Of a stretch of 64,000 bases of DNA, positions 1 through 10,069 are shown piece after piece. Position numbers and translations under genes: made by a program. The first letter of the stretch is position 1; each line of letters starts with the position of its first letter. The DNA is from Vombatus ursinus. Its lineage: Eukaryota > Chordata > Mammalia > Diprotodontia > Vombatidae. The notes beneath the pieces were generated by a model that made no database searches, was not told where the DNA came from, and saw only the letters and a list, made by a program, of their open reading frames with translations. The stretch lies in contig NW_020953950.1 of the NCBI RefSeq assembly GCF_900497805.2, positions 1,503,338 through 1,567,337 on the forward strand. Direction: 5' to 3'.

Positions 1-114
1 CTAGGTACCCAAATCCCTCCTGGTTGAAAACAGGAACAGATCTCCTCCTGAGTTGTCTGTGGGCTGGTGATGGGGAAGACTGGAGGAGGTGAGCTACCAA
101 TAGGGAAGGGAAGG

Positions 115-320
115 TTTCAGAGCAGTAGTACAGAAAACTCACTGAATTTCTAATCAGAGGACCTGGGTTTGAATCCTGGCTCAACTCTTCAATACTTCTA
201 CTACTTTGGGCAAATCACCCAGCTTCCCTGGATCTCAGTTTCTTCAGCTGTAAAATGTGGAGGTTGGATAAGATAATTGGTAGAAACCATAGAAGTTGTC
301 TGTGATTCCAAGCAAAGGGT
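115..320 (+). repeat. MIR-type CORE-SINE
   Basis: Shows the sense MIR order: CCTGGGTTTGAATCCTGGCTC, TTTGGGCAAATCAC, CTCAGTTTCTTCAGCTGTAAAATG. Diverged, flanks not resolved. Confidence 0.8.
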
Positions 321-384
321 ATAGAGGGGGGAATTCTATATTGAGAAAAGGTAAAGGAGGATTCATGTCATCAACTAGTGACTA

Positions 385-550
385 GAAAGACAGCATGGTG
401 CAATGGACCGAGGGTTTGGGGTGGGTTAGATAACTATTAAGGCCCCTTCCAACCTAGGGATCCAGGTTCAAATCTCAGGTCTGATACTTCCTAGCTGTGC
501 TACTATAGACAAACCACGTCACCTTTCTGTGTCTTAGCCATAAAAACGCT
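385..550 (+). repeat. CORE-SINE with rearranged middle
   Basis: AGCATGGTGCAATGGA at the start and CAGGTTCAAATCTCAGG later are SINE head parts, but a tail-like piece (GGCCCCTTCCAACCTAGG) lies between them, so the copy is internally rearranged or two SINEs overlap. Confidence 0.6.
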
Positions 551-914
551 GGTCCTACTGATGTCATTGGGATTTTGTAAGGAAGGTATTTTTTAAACTT
601 TAATAAATGTTGAGTTGTTACTGAGCAATAGCGAAGCCAATGATGAGAAAGGTCTGTTGTTTTTATATTCACATATCGATATCTGAGCTTGTAAAGGAGA
701 TAATTGGGAGGAACGACAGACGTTTGTTCACACCAAATCACTACTGAATGGTAGCTTTGGATACATCCTTCATTTTTGGCTTAAATGTTGAGAGTGACAG
801 AGATGGGGCAAGAACAGAGAACAAATTTTATCTAGGTCTACAAATATTCAGTAACTATACTGGCTACCAATCCTTTGTATCACACTGGTGACACCCAGGT
901 GAAAATTAAATTAT
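551..914. other. No gene or clear repeat
   Basis: AT-rich unique-looking sequence. A minus-strand open frame spans 475-741 but begins with GTG and shows no family likeness. Confidence 0.5.
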
Positions 915-1060
915 ATCTGACTTTAGGCAGTCAAATGCCCTGGGTTTGGAGTCAGAGGACCTAGGTTCTAATCTCAGCTCTTCCATTTCCTACCTGTGAG
1001 ACCTTGGATGAGTCATTGTACTTCGCTGGACTTCAATTAATTATCTGTAAAATCAAGGGA
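915..1060 (+). repeat. MIR-type SINE
   Basis: GGAGTCAGAGGACCTAGGTT, a degenerate GTGACCTTGG-like block and CTGTAAAATC mark a diverged sense copy. Confidence 0.75.
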
Positions 1061-1069
1061 TCGAAGGAG

Positions 1070-1345
1070 ATTCGTTTATTCATTCAACACATTTTTATTA
1101 AGCCCCTACCATGGGTCAACTCTGTGCTAGGTGCTAGGGGTTGGGGGCAGGCAGACAGGGGACTTTACTGGGGAGGGAACTCCTTCTTCCAGTTTAGATC
1201 TGCAATTTATAGCCTTAGAGAGTGGCCTAGAGCCCTGAGAAGTTAAGTGATTTGTCCAGGGTCACACAGTCAGTATATTTCAGAGGTAGGCTTGGATCCC
1301 AGTTCTTCTTGAGTCTTTGGTGGTCTTTCCTTTGATCTACTCATT
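1070..1345 (-). repeat. L2 3' end followed by a minus-oriented SINE
   Basis: TTTTTATTAAGCCCCTACC and CTGTGCTAGGTGCTAGG (1085-1140) are the reverse of an L2 tail. From about 1205 AAGTGATTTGTCCAGGGTCA and the following bases are a reversed CORE-SINE. Confidence 0.7.
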
Positions 1346-2275
1346 GCCTTTTAGGTGCTTGGGATACAAAGATGAAAGTGAAACAGTCTCTGCCCTCAGG
1401 GAGCTTATATTATATCAGAGGAAAACAGGCATCAATCTATCAATAAACATTTATTAGGCAACTGTTTTACCTAGCATGTGCCAAGTACTGTTAGGATCTA
1501 GAGATACAAAGACAACAATAAAAAGGTTCCTGCATTGTAGGTCTTGACATTATTGGGGGCCATAGGACAGATCAATCGACCAATAAGCATTTATTAAGCA
1601 CCTACTCTGTTCCAGACACTGTGCTAGTTAGTCAATCAATAGTCAATAAGCATTTATTAATCACCTACTTAATCAATAAACATTTATTAAGCACCCACTC
1701 TGTGCTAGGCACTGTGTTAGTCAGTCAGTCAATCAATAAACTACTATATGACCTACTGTATATGCCAGGCACTGTGCTAGTCAGTCATTAAACATCTATT
1801 AAGCACCTACTACGTGTTCCTGTGCTAAAGCATGGGGATACAAAGATAAAAGACAGTTTCTGCTCTCAAGGATCTCACAGTCTAACGGAAAGGACAGCAT
1901 GCAAACAACTGTGTACAGACAAACTATAGTAGATAGGATAAAATGGAAACAATAATTCGTGGGAAGGCACTAGAGGACACTAGGGAAGGTGAGGCTCTGG
2001 AAATATAAAAAGAAAATAATAATAGTCCCTGCTCTCAAGGAATTTGCTTTTTCTGGACACAGAGAAGTCAATACAAATACACGCAAAGTGATTTTGGTGC
2101 TCCGTAGGGAAGGCACTAATGCCTTGGAAAGGAGATGATACTTGAATTGAGCCTTGAAGCAAGCTAAAGATTCTACCAGGGGAAGGTGAGGAGGGGATTT
2201 CTTTTCACCTAGGAGCCAGCCTGCACAAAGGCCCGGAGATGGGAGAGGGAGCGCTACCCCTTTCCAACTCCTATC
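1332..2275 (-). repeat. L2 LINE cluster, 3' parts
   Basis: Repeated GGGATACAAAGAT, ACAGTCTCTGCCCTCAGGGA and GCATTTATTAAGCACCTACT are the reverse complement of the L2 3' region (read in sense as CTCCTTGAGGGCAGGGACTG, then GCCTGGCACATAGTAGGTGC). At least two L2 bodies are present, with a stack of tails between them. Confidence 0.7.
1431..1860 (-). repeat. Tandem stack of L2 3'-tail units
   Basis: The motif AATAAACATTTATTAAGCAC...GGCACTGTGCTAGTCAGTCAATC recurs about six times (near 1440, 1582, 1645, 1675, 1735 and 1788), with 35- to 70-base spacing apart from one wider gap (1440 to 1582), joined by CAATCAAT linkers. Confidence 0.75.
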
Positions 2276-3390
2276 TCTCATCTATAGGGAGATACCGACA
2301 ATACAGAGATAAATACAACCCAAGGTAAATGGGATTTGGAGCCGAGAGATGAGCCAGACAAAGAATTCTAGGGAAATGTGTCAGCTGGGGATACCTCACC
2401 TAATTATTGGGCCCCAGCCACTGAAATAAGCCATCATGATTTTTTAAAAAGAAATGTTGTAGTTCAAAGGGTTCCTTACATGCCTTGTAATTACTTACAG
2501 AACTAAGTCAATCTGTATTTTGGGAAAATGAATCAAACCAAATAAACAATATTCTTTTTCATGTTTTCCCCACACAACCAAGACTTGGCGCCTCATCAAA
2601 ATCCAGTCAAATGACTTATACCAAAAAAAAAAAATCGCTAAATTACAACAGGATTTTTCAGGTTCTCTCCTGGAATCATTGTTGGTCCCTTTTGGGGGAG
2701 AATGAAGTTTGCTCCCCAGGACCAAAATTGAACCAAACAAATCCCTTTGGAGGGAAAAGTCGAGAGGAGATGAAGGAGTGACTCTCACTTTTTACAAAGC
2801 AGCCCCCATTGATTCTCCTTCATTAAGAGGAAAAACAGATGTTAAAGTTAAAGAAAACATTCCCAATGATCACTGGGAAACTGATGAGAAGCACACACAT
2901 CTCAAGACCCCCCACTTGGAATACATGGTGGAGAAGAGGGGATAGAGCAAAGCAAAACCCTCTTTTCTCCCCAAGATCTATAACCTGAGGCATGACTAGG
3001 GCTGGGCAACCTGGGCTTTGCCCCAGGGTGCTAAATTTATAGGGCATTGAAAGTGCTTGGAGCTTTTTAGCAGCATAGGAACAACAGAGCTTAGAATCTA
3101 GTTAACAAGAAGGATAAATTCAAATAGATAACGACCAGATGGTTGCTTCTCTCCTGTCTGCTGCATCTTAGGTGAGCTCCTCCTTGTCCTGCTCCCCTAG
3201 CAACAGCCCTGCCTGTGTTATCCTGGCTTAAAAAGTAGATTTTAGTGTGTGTTACACTGTACTTGACCTGGGTGCAAATGTGCTAGTTGTAGCTCTGCCT
3301 ATAACTAATATTTTTAAATAATATTTTCTCCCATTGTCTTTTTCCCCAAGATTCACAGACCCGGATACAGCATAGACCTGGATGCTTCTA
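2276..3390. other. No gene; mostly unique
   Basis: No coding likeness found on either strand. Open frames at 2495-2788 (minus) and 2709-2945 (plus) overlap each other and match no family I know. Confidence 0.5.
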
Positions 3391-3394
3391 AGAG

Positions 3395-3480
3395 GAGAAA
3401 CAATCAATCTATTGATCAATCAGTCAATAAGCATTCACTAAGCACTTACTGTGTTCCAAGCCCTATGCAACAGTAAAGTG
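3395..3480 (-). repeat. L2 3' tail fragment
   Basis: CAATCAGTCAATAAGCATTC followed by ACTAAGCACTTACTGTGTTCC is a reversed L2 end. Confidence 0.65.
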
Positions 3481-3569
3481 ACATTGGTCTAAAGGTGATA
3501 ACTCTTCATTTGCTCATGGAAATAGTGAGCAGTCTTAATAAGCCTTTCATTTTTATCCTGCTGTCTGCA

Positions 3570-4080
3570 AAACAAAGGTTCCTGAATTCAGGAAGACCTG
3601 AGTTTGAATCCTGCCTCAGACTTTTTTTTAGCTGTGTATGACCCATGCCTGGAATCCTCTCCCTCCTCATCTCCATCTCCTAGCTTCCCTGGTTTTCTTT
3701 ATCCCACCTTCTACAAAAAGTCCTTCCCAATCTCCTTAGTGCTAGCTCTTTCCTTCTGTTGATTACCTTCAATTTATTTTGTACTAGCTTGCTTGTACGA
3801 GTTGTTTTCACATAGTCTCTTCCATTAGATTTGAAGGCTGAGTCTGTTTTTAATTGCCAATGCTTAGTACAGTGTCCAGAGCATAGCAGTCACTTAATAC
3901 AAGTTTACTCCCTGATCCAAAGCAAATCACTTAATCCCCCTCAGTCTCAGTTTCCTCATCTGTAAAACAGGGCTAAATAATAGCACCAATCTCACAGGGT
4001 TGAGGGATCAAATGACACCACGTATATAAAAGGTGTGGCAAACCTTTACATTCTCTATAAATGTTACATCTATAATAAGC
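3570..4080 (+). repeat. CORE-SINE split by an L2 copy
   Basis: The head half (AGGAAGACCTGAGTTTGAAT, about 3588) and the tail half (AAATCACTTAATCCCCCTCA, then CCTCATCTGTAAAACAGGGC, 3925-4080) belong to one SINE. The break lies in the AGCTGTGTGACC box, where an L2 3' end sits. Confidence 0.7.
3630..3915 (+). repeat. L2 3' end inside a SINE
   Basis: CATGCCTGGAATCCTCTCCC, then a TTCTACAAAAAGTCCTTCCC block, TTAGATTTGAAGGCTGAGTC and CTTAGTACAGTGTCCAGAGC, follow the L2 3' order. Confidence 0.75.
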
Positions 4081-4084
4081 CATT

Positions 4085-4825
4085 ATCATGTTCACAATTT
4101 AAGACCAGGCCAGAGTCTAGGAACCTTCTCCCTACTGGCTCAGGATCACAATAGGCAGACATGAAACATAATAAGCTCTCAAGATCTTGAGGTTTTATAT
4201 GAGGCCGTGGTAATTATCAGAGTACAGTTAGGTTGGAAGCAAAGGCATTACTATGGACTCATTGCAGCTGTCAGTTCCTATGGTTACACATCTTCCAATG
4301 GTCATGAGCGAAAGACACATTCACAAAATCTGAAATGAATCCATTTCTCTTTACCTCAAGAGGCTGATTTTCTGCAATTGATTAGAAGTGGGAAAAGGGG
4401 GAGGGGTATTCCACAACATTCCAACAGGGGAAATGGAAGACCCTAAGTAGGAATGCTCCAGAATGGCAATTTACCCAGTCACCGTCATTGGTGTAATGTG
4501 AAATTCACCCAAGGCTGGGTAACAAATATTCCCATCTCTAATGTCAAGGCTTTAACCCTGCCGACACTTGAACAGCCCAGGAAAGAGGTTTTAGCCAGCC
4601 AGTTTTGCAGTCAGCAGTACCTATGGATTCTGATTGTCCAGCAAAGTTTTGTTCAGCAGTACCTATAGGATTCTAGGAGTTGGAAGGACCTCTGGATGTC
4701 ATCTAATCTATCTTCTTCCTCCAAGAAGGAATCTCATCTCTAAGCCCCTCCAACGTTGGAGTTTTGGAGCCTCATTGTCTTAGAGGCAATGTGAAATAGA
4801 GTGGAAGCCCACTCAGCAACCCTAA
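4085..4825. other. No gene; one weak L3/SINE-like fragment
   Basis: Mostly unique. GATTCTAGGAGTTGGAAGGA near 4672 with GATGTCATCTAATC resembles the reversed CR1/L3 3' region seen elsewhere in the window. Confidence 0.45.
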
Positions 4826-4829
4826 TTCC

Positions 4830-5060
4830 TAGAAGGCAATGTACCATAGTGGAGAGAGCACTGGCAGTCAGAGGCCCTGGGTTCAAATGCTACCTGTGAT
4901 ACTTACTAATTTTGTGACCTTGCTAAATCACCTCACCTCCTCAAGTCTCACTTGACCTCATCTGTACAATGAGAGGACAGAACTCCTAAGTGACCTCTAG
5001 GGTCTTTTCCAACCTGAGAGCTATGATTTCTCTAATAGACCCTCCCAGGTCTGACAATCT
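4830..5060 (+). repeat. CORE-SINE
   Basis: GGAGAGAGCACTGGCAGTCA, CCTGGGTTCAAATGC, ATTTTGTGACCTTGC and CCTCATCTGTACAATGAGAG in order; tail GGTCTTTTCCAACCTGAGAG. Confidence 0.8.
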
Positions 5061-5132
5061 ATGTTCTAAGCTCCTTTCCAGCTATGACATTTGATTTTCT
5101 AGGGTCTCTTCTGGATCTGGGTTCAAATTCTG

Positions 5133-5138
5133 ACTTCT

Positions 5139-5203
<65 letters not shown>
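5133..5203. repeat. (CT)n microsatellite
   Basis: About 60 bases of uninterrupted CT from 5143, grown directly after a SINE-like CTGGGTTCAAATTCTGAC. Confidence 0.98.
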
Positions 5204-5204
<1 letters not shown>

Positions 5205-5409
5205 GAATAAAGGAATTGAGGGAAGGGAACCAGCAACAGATACATCACAGTGGGACCCTGTGGGAGAGGATGTAGATCTTTCATTTGCAGACTTGTGACA
5301 ATGAAGAAGGATAGAAAAATAATCGCAACAGTGTGACTTTCAGAAGGATAGTTTAGAAATTTTTTGGTTCAGCAGAAGACATGGCTGAAAATGAAGCTAA
5401 ATCCAGATG

Positions 5410-5720
5410 TTCATTGCTATTGGGAGGTAGCATTTGTAGTGGGAAAAGGGGCTGGATTTGGAGTCCAAGGACTTTGGTTGGAATCCCAAGTCCTCTGCCA
5501 GTTACTTGGTGTGTGACTTGGTGCAAGTCACTTGGTATCTCTGGGCCTCAGTTTCCTCAGAAACTAGATGGTCTCTCAAGGTCCTTTGCAACTCTAAATC
5601 TATGATACTTTAGACTATAGGTCTCTCTGGGCCTCAGTTTTGTCATCTGCAAAATGAAGATGTACGACTCAATGGCCTCTCGGTTCCCTTTCATCTGTAA
5701 ATCCATGATGCTATGATTCT
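5410..5720 (+). repeat. CORE-SINE with duplicated 3' half
   Basis: A full diverged copy (GGATTTGGAGTCCAAGGACT to CAACTCTAAATCTATGATAC) is followed by a second CTCTGGGCCTCAGTTTTGTC...TCTGTAAATCCATGAT. Confidence 0.75.
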
Positions 5721-5864
5721 ATCATCCCATGGCTTCTACTTTCAGCATATCCAAGTGCTTCTTTGTATTTTTAACTCAAAGCAACCTTGGAAATCAGTAA
5801 TCTGCACTCAGGGGATGTTTTAGGTCCATGATAATCCATGGTCTTTACATAAGAAAGCTCTTCC

Positions 5865-5911
5865 TATGTGTGTGTGTGTGTGTGTGTGCGCACGCGCACG
5901 CGTGTATACAT
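5865..5911. repeat. Alternating pyrimidine-purine tract (TG then GCGC)
   Basis: 47 bases of unbroken pyrimidine-purine alternation: a TG run, then GCGCACGCGCACGCG, then TGTATACA. A strong Z-DNA-prone sequence. Confidence 0.95.
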
Positions 5912-6345
5912 TATCTATCTCCATTCTATTTCTCTATCATCTCTATCACCTCTCTCTAGCTCTCTATCTTATTATCTATCAATCGGATATCTGTTATCTC
6001 TCTCATCTCTAGTTATCTATCACCTCTCTATTTCTCTAATTATCATCTGTTTCTCTCTATCATCTATCTATTCATCATCTATCTGTTCATCTATCCATCC
6101 ATCTAACTCATTATCTATCACCTTTCTATTTCTCTATCATCTCTCTATTCTCTATCATCTCTCTATTCTTTCTCTCTTTCTCCCTCCTTCCTCCCTCCCT
6201 CTCTTCTCTGTCTCTCTCTCCTTCCCCTCTCCCATCTCTCCTCTTCTCTTCTCTCTCTCTTCTCCCTTCCCACTCTCTCTCTCATCTCTCCCCCCTTCCT
6301 TCCCACCATCTCCCTTGTTCTTCAGTCCCTTTATATATTTTGCTC
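5912..6345. repeat. Pyrimidine-rich degenerate TATC/TCTC tract
   Basis: Over 400 bases of TATC, CTCT and CCTT motifs. The 162-codon open frame across it is low complexity and not a gene. Confidence 0.95.
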
Positions 6346-6454
6346 TCTCCACATAGCAGACATTGTCTCAAGAGCCTTAGCTGAGGCTAGAAGCAGGAGC
6401 TCTAAAGTGGTAGAGGCTGTATTATAGATGAATTTGTTATTTCCCCAAGGTGCT

Positions 6455-6565
6455 TACTCAGTGGAGGCAAGCTCCATGAAGGCAGGCATCTTTATGGTTT
6501 TGTTTCCCTTTGTCTTGTTTTATTATCCTCAGGGCTTTGCACACCATAGGCACTTAATCATTGCT
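6455..6565 (+). repeat. L2 3' end
   Basis: GCAAGCTCCATGAAGGCAGG, then TCAGGGCTTTGCACACCATA and GGCACTTAATCATTGCTG. Confidence 0.7.
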
Positions 6566-6609
6566 GGAGAGGGCCCCTAAAAAATTTCTTCTAGTCTGTT
6601 GAATCCAAA

Positions 6610-7075
6610 GGATTCCAACATTTAGAGCTAGAAGGGGCTTCTGAGAAGGTACAGTCCAATCCATTTAGCTTACAGATGAGGAAACTGGGTCAGGGCCAGA
6701 AAAGAAAAGCTACTTGCCCAAAGTCGCCCAGGCAGCAAGCAGAGAAGGTGAAATTTGGATCATATGATCATGCATTTAGACCTGAGAGGGACTTTAGATG
6801 TCAGCTAGTATAACCTCCTCATTTTACAGAAGAGGAAACCGAGGCCCAGGGATGCAAAGTAATTTGTCCAAGGTCTCCCACATAGCAGGCATGGGAGGTG
6901 AGTTTCCAAGGGGCCTGGGCCCTCTGACTCCAGAGCCGTTGCTTTCACCACTGAGCTAGACTTGCCCCCCAATCCCATGGGTAATACATTGCAGAGTCAT
7001 GAATTGAACCCAGGCCCAGGCCCTCTGACTCTCAATCCAGACCACTTCCCCCTGCACCCTGTAGCCTCCCTTATA
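6610..7075 (-). repeat. Cluster of three minus-oriented SINE fragments
   Basis: Two copies of ACAGATGAGGAAACTG / ACAGAAGAGGAAACCG with lost-and-kept GCCCAGG boxes, then a third partial AACCCAGGCCC...CTCTGACTC piece. Confidence 0.7.
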
Positions 7076-7079
7076 CGGA

Positions 7080-7620
7080 AGCCAGGACAACCATTCAATG
7101 CCCACTCCTAATGTTAGGCTGTGAAAGGTGCTTTGTCTGTCAACCCCAATGCCACCTTTAGAACACTGAAAGCCCTCTTGAAGTGAATAATGGACTCAGA
7201 CCTTTATTTTCATCCAGAGCAGGGGGGGTAGGGGGAAGTGTGTTAATTTTAGATTGATCACCACAGGTAAGGTGGTTCAACGCCGTCAGGAAGACACCCA
7301 GGAAGAGATTTCTTTTCATTATTTTTACATAATTTGGCAATTGGCTGTGGGCTGTTTTGACCATTATTTTTTCATGCAACAGAAAAAACTATGCCCCAGG
7401 GCATGATTATTAAAATACGTTACCGTGCTATATTTAAATAGCAGAATGACTTTTGTGAGCCTTAAAGTCTTCCAAGGGAAATACTTATTGCTAAAAATGT
7501 AACTAAGATGAGGGCTTATCCTGCCACGACTTGGAAACAGTAACTGCTCGGGGACTTGACCCTACCGCTGGTGTGCAGTCGATTGGTGGGAAGGATGGAG
7601 AGGTGGGAGCAAGTGAAGTC
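7080..7620. other. No gene or clear repeat
   Basis: Unique-looking sequence; open frame 7158-7379 (minus) matches nothing I recognise. Confidence 0.5.
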
Positions 7621-7624
7621 TCCA

Positions 7625-8085
7625 TAAGGCACAGTGGATATGATTCTGGACTCCTGGTCAGGAAGACGTTGGTTCACATCCTGCCTCAGACATTTGTTGT
7701 TCAGTCATGTCTGACTCTCCGTTACCCCATTTGGGGTTTTCTTGGCAAAGATCCCGGAGTGGTTTGCCATTTCCTTCTCCAGCTCATTTTACAGATGAGG
7801 AAACTGAGGCCAACAGGGTGAAGTGACTTGCCCAGGGTCACAAAGTTAGTAAGTGTCTGAGGCTGAATTTGAACTTGGGGAGATGAGTCTTCCTGACTCC
7901 AGGCTCTGGTGCTCTATGCACTGTGGTGCCACCTAGTGGCCCCAGATATTTACTAGTTGTGTAACCTTGGATAAGTTACTTAACCTCTCTGTGTTTCAAT
8001 TGCCTTATGATTCTGTCAGGTGAGATAATATTTGTAAAGACCTTAGCACAGTATCTGACACATGACAGGTGCTTAACAAATGTAA
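7625..8085 (+). repeat. CORE-SINE interrupted by Mar-1
   Basis: Head GGCACAGTGGATATGATTCT to CCTCAGACATTT, then after the insertion ACTAGTTGTGTAACCTTGGA and AGCACAGTATCTGACACATG. Confidence 0.85.
7696..7943 (-). repeat. Mar-1 SINE with target duplication
   Basis: Reverse Mar-1: GTTGTTCAGTCATGTCTGAC, CCCCATTTGGGGTTTTCTTG, ACAGATGAGGAAACTGAGGC to a CACCTAGTGGCCC end. Flanks AGACATTT (7688-7695) and AGATATTT (7944-7951) are the duplicated target. Confidence 0.92.
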
Positions 8086-8131
8086 AATGTAGAGATGATT
8101 CTTATTGAGGCGTATCCTCTAAGGTCCCTTC

Positions 8132-8368
8132 AGGGCAGTTAGCTGGTACAGTGGATACAGTGCTGGGACTGGAGTAAGGAAGACCTGAATTCAAATCCAG
8201 CCTCAGACACTTACTAGCTGTGTGACCCTGGGCAAGTCACTTCACTCTCTTTGCCTCAGTTTCCTCACCTGTAAAATGAGCTAGAGAAGGAAACGGCAAA
8301 CCACTCTAGTACCTCTACCAAGAAAACCCCAAATGGGGTCACTAAGAGTGGAACACCACCAACAAAAT
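8132..8368 (+). repeat. Mar-1 SINE, near full length
   Basis: GGGCAGTTAGCTGGTACAGT at the head, GCTGTGTGACCCTGGGCAAG, GAGAAGGAAACGGCAAACCA, AAAACCCCAAATGGGGTCAC, and an A-rich end. Confidence 0.92.
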
Positions 8369-8489
8369 ATTCTATTGTATTTTTATTTATTTTGTTAAAT
8401 ATTTCCCAATTACATTTTAATCTGGTTCCTGACCTAGAGCACTGAATGGTTAAGTGAATTGCGCAAGGTCTCGCAAGGGTCCTGGCTCG

Positions 8490-9005
8490 GTGCTCCTGTA
8501 TGTCCAGATCTCTTGGGGTCTTGTCGCTGTCATCCAATGTGTTCCTTGCTTTGCATCATCTGCAAATGTATAGGCATGTCATCTATGATTTTCATGCAGT
8601 TATCGATAAAAACATTAAACAACACCAGGCCAAGCAGAGATCCCTGGGGCACTCTACTAGAGATCCCTTCCAAGCTGATGTTGAGCCACTAATGCCTCCC
8701 CTTTGAGCCTGGCTATTTACCTAGGTCTGAGTTTCGTTCAATGTTGCTATTTAGTCCTACGTGACCCCATGGACAAAATAGCGTTTTCTTGGCAAGGATA
8801 CTGGAATGGTTTGTCACTCCCTTCTCCAGCATGTCCTCATCTTACAGATGAGGAACTGAGGCAAAGAGGGGTTAAGTGACTTGCCCAGGGTCACACAGCT
8901 AGTTCTGAGTTTACCTACTGCATACCTTTTTATCTTGTCTATGAGAACAAGACGGCTGTGTCAAATGCTTTGCTAAAATCAATTTAGTGGAAACATGTCA
9001 GGAAA
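8490..9005 (-). repeat. CR1/L3 LINE, reverse-transcriptase part
   Basis: In the minus direction the reverse-transcriptase motifs come in the right order: DFSKAFDT (about 8984-8961), VPQGSLLG (about 8660-8637) and a degraded FADD-like block (about 8560). A Mar-1 copy interrupts it. Confidence 0.8.
8735..8903 (-). repeat. Truncated Mar-1 SINE inside the L3
   Basis: TGGCAAGGATACTGGAATGG to AAGTGACTTGCCCAGGGTCA, with the head missing. Perfect 9-base flanking repeats TCTGAGTTT at 8726-8734 and 8904-8912. Confidence 0.9.
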
Positions 9006-9009
9006 GGTT

Positions 9010-9232
9010 AACCTGGTGCAATACATTATCTTGTCTGATCCTCACAACAATCTTGAGAAGTAGTTATCATTATTATCCTCATTTTACAAATGAGGAAACT
9101 GAGGCAGACTGAAGTTAAACGACTTGCCCAGGGTCACCTAGCTAGTAAGTGTCTGAGGCAGCATCTGAACTCAGGCCTTCTTGACTCCAGGCCCCAACAC
9201 TCTACCCTTAGCTGCATCACTTTGCTGCTTCT
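9010..9232 (-). repeat. MIR SINE, nearly full length
   Basis: TTATCTTGTCTGATCCTCAC, CCTCATTTTACAAATGAGGA, CTTGCCCAGGGTCACCTAGC, then AACTCAGGCCTTCTTGACTC. Confidence 0.9.
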
Positions 9233-9235
9233 TAC

Positions 9236-9530
9236 TCATTCATTACACCTACATTTATTAAATGCAATTCTATGGTCAAGGAGCTGCGGTAGGGGATACA
9301 AAGATAAAGATCGTCCAGTTTCTCTCAAGCTTCCCTCATGGAACTTATATTGCACAGGTGAGGACACAGAAAACCAAACACAAAATACCTACAAAGCCAT
9401 TTTGGGGGAGGGGGGCACTAACAACTGGGTGGGGTGTCCAGGAAAGGCGTCATGTAGGAAGGAGATGGCACCCGACATGAGTCTGGAAGGGACCAATGGA
9501 TTCTAAGAGCTGGTGAGTGCGAAGACCATT
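9236..9530 (-). repeat. L2 3' region
   Basis: CATTTATTAAATGCAATTCT, GGGGATACAAAGATAAAGAT, a CTCATGGAACTTATATTGCA block and ACCATTCCAG end: reversed L2 order. Confidence 0.7.
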
Positions 9531-9599
9531 CCAGCCTTGATACTCCATCCGATCTGAGATCCTGAGAGTTCCCAGACCATTTCAGGGAAAACAAGGATG

Positions 9600-9790
9600 T
9601 TAGCACTGTAAAGGACTCATAAAGCTAAGGGATCTCCAAGGCCTTCTAGGCCAATCCACTTATTTTATTTTATTTTTGTTTTGTTTTGTTTTTTCCAATC
9701 CACTTATTTTAAAATTGAGGAATTGAGGACCATGGGGATTAATGATTTGCCCAAGGCCACACTGGCATCAGAAGCAGGGCTTTGGACCAG
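9600..9790 (-). repeat. SINE remnant with a T-rich insertion between 17-bp repeats
   Basis: CCAATCCACTTATTTTA occurs twice (9651-9667 and 9695-9711) around 27 bases of TTTTG/TTTTA. The remaining sequence reads as a reversed SINE (TTTAAAATTGAGGAATTGAG...TTGCCCAAGGCCACAC). Confidence 0.75.
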
Positions 9791-10069
9791 AGACTTTAAA
9801 GACTATTTTTTTTAAGACTGGGTCCCCCTTTCTTAGCCTTGGTTACTCAATGAGCCCAGCCTCATTATATGGGGCTCTGATCTGCTCTGGCTCTGATTTG
9901 GACTGCTCTGCCCACCTTAGGCAGCCTGCTCCCCTGGGCTCACTGCACTGATTTAGTGTAGACATCCAGCCAGTTTAGAATACTGCAGTTAAGAATCCCT
10001 AGGCTCTCCTCCAGCTGCAGCCTCCCAGGTAGCGGCGATTATAGGTGCATACAACCGAATGAAGCCTCT
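9791..10069. other. No gene recognised
   Basis: Unique-looking, GC-neutral sequence. Confidence 0.4.

Noticed and set aside
5868-6356. 162-codon Ser/Leu-rich frame
   Set aside because: Translation of a TATC/TCTC microsatellite.
8132-8368. tRNA-like A and B boxes
   Set aside because: The tRNA likeness belongs to the SINE head; no intact cloverleaf tRNA gene was found here or in the other SINE copies.
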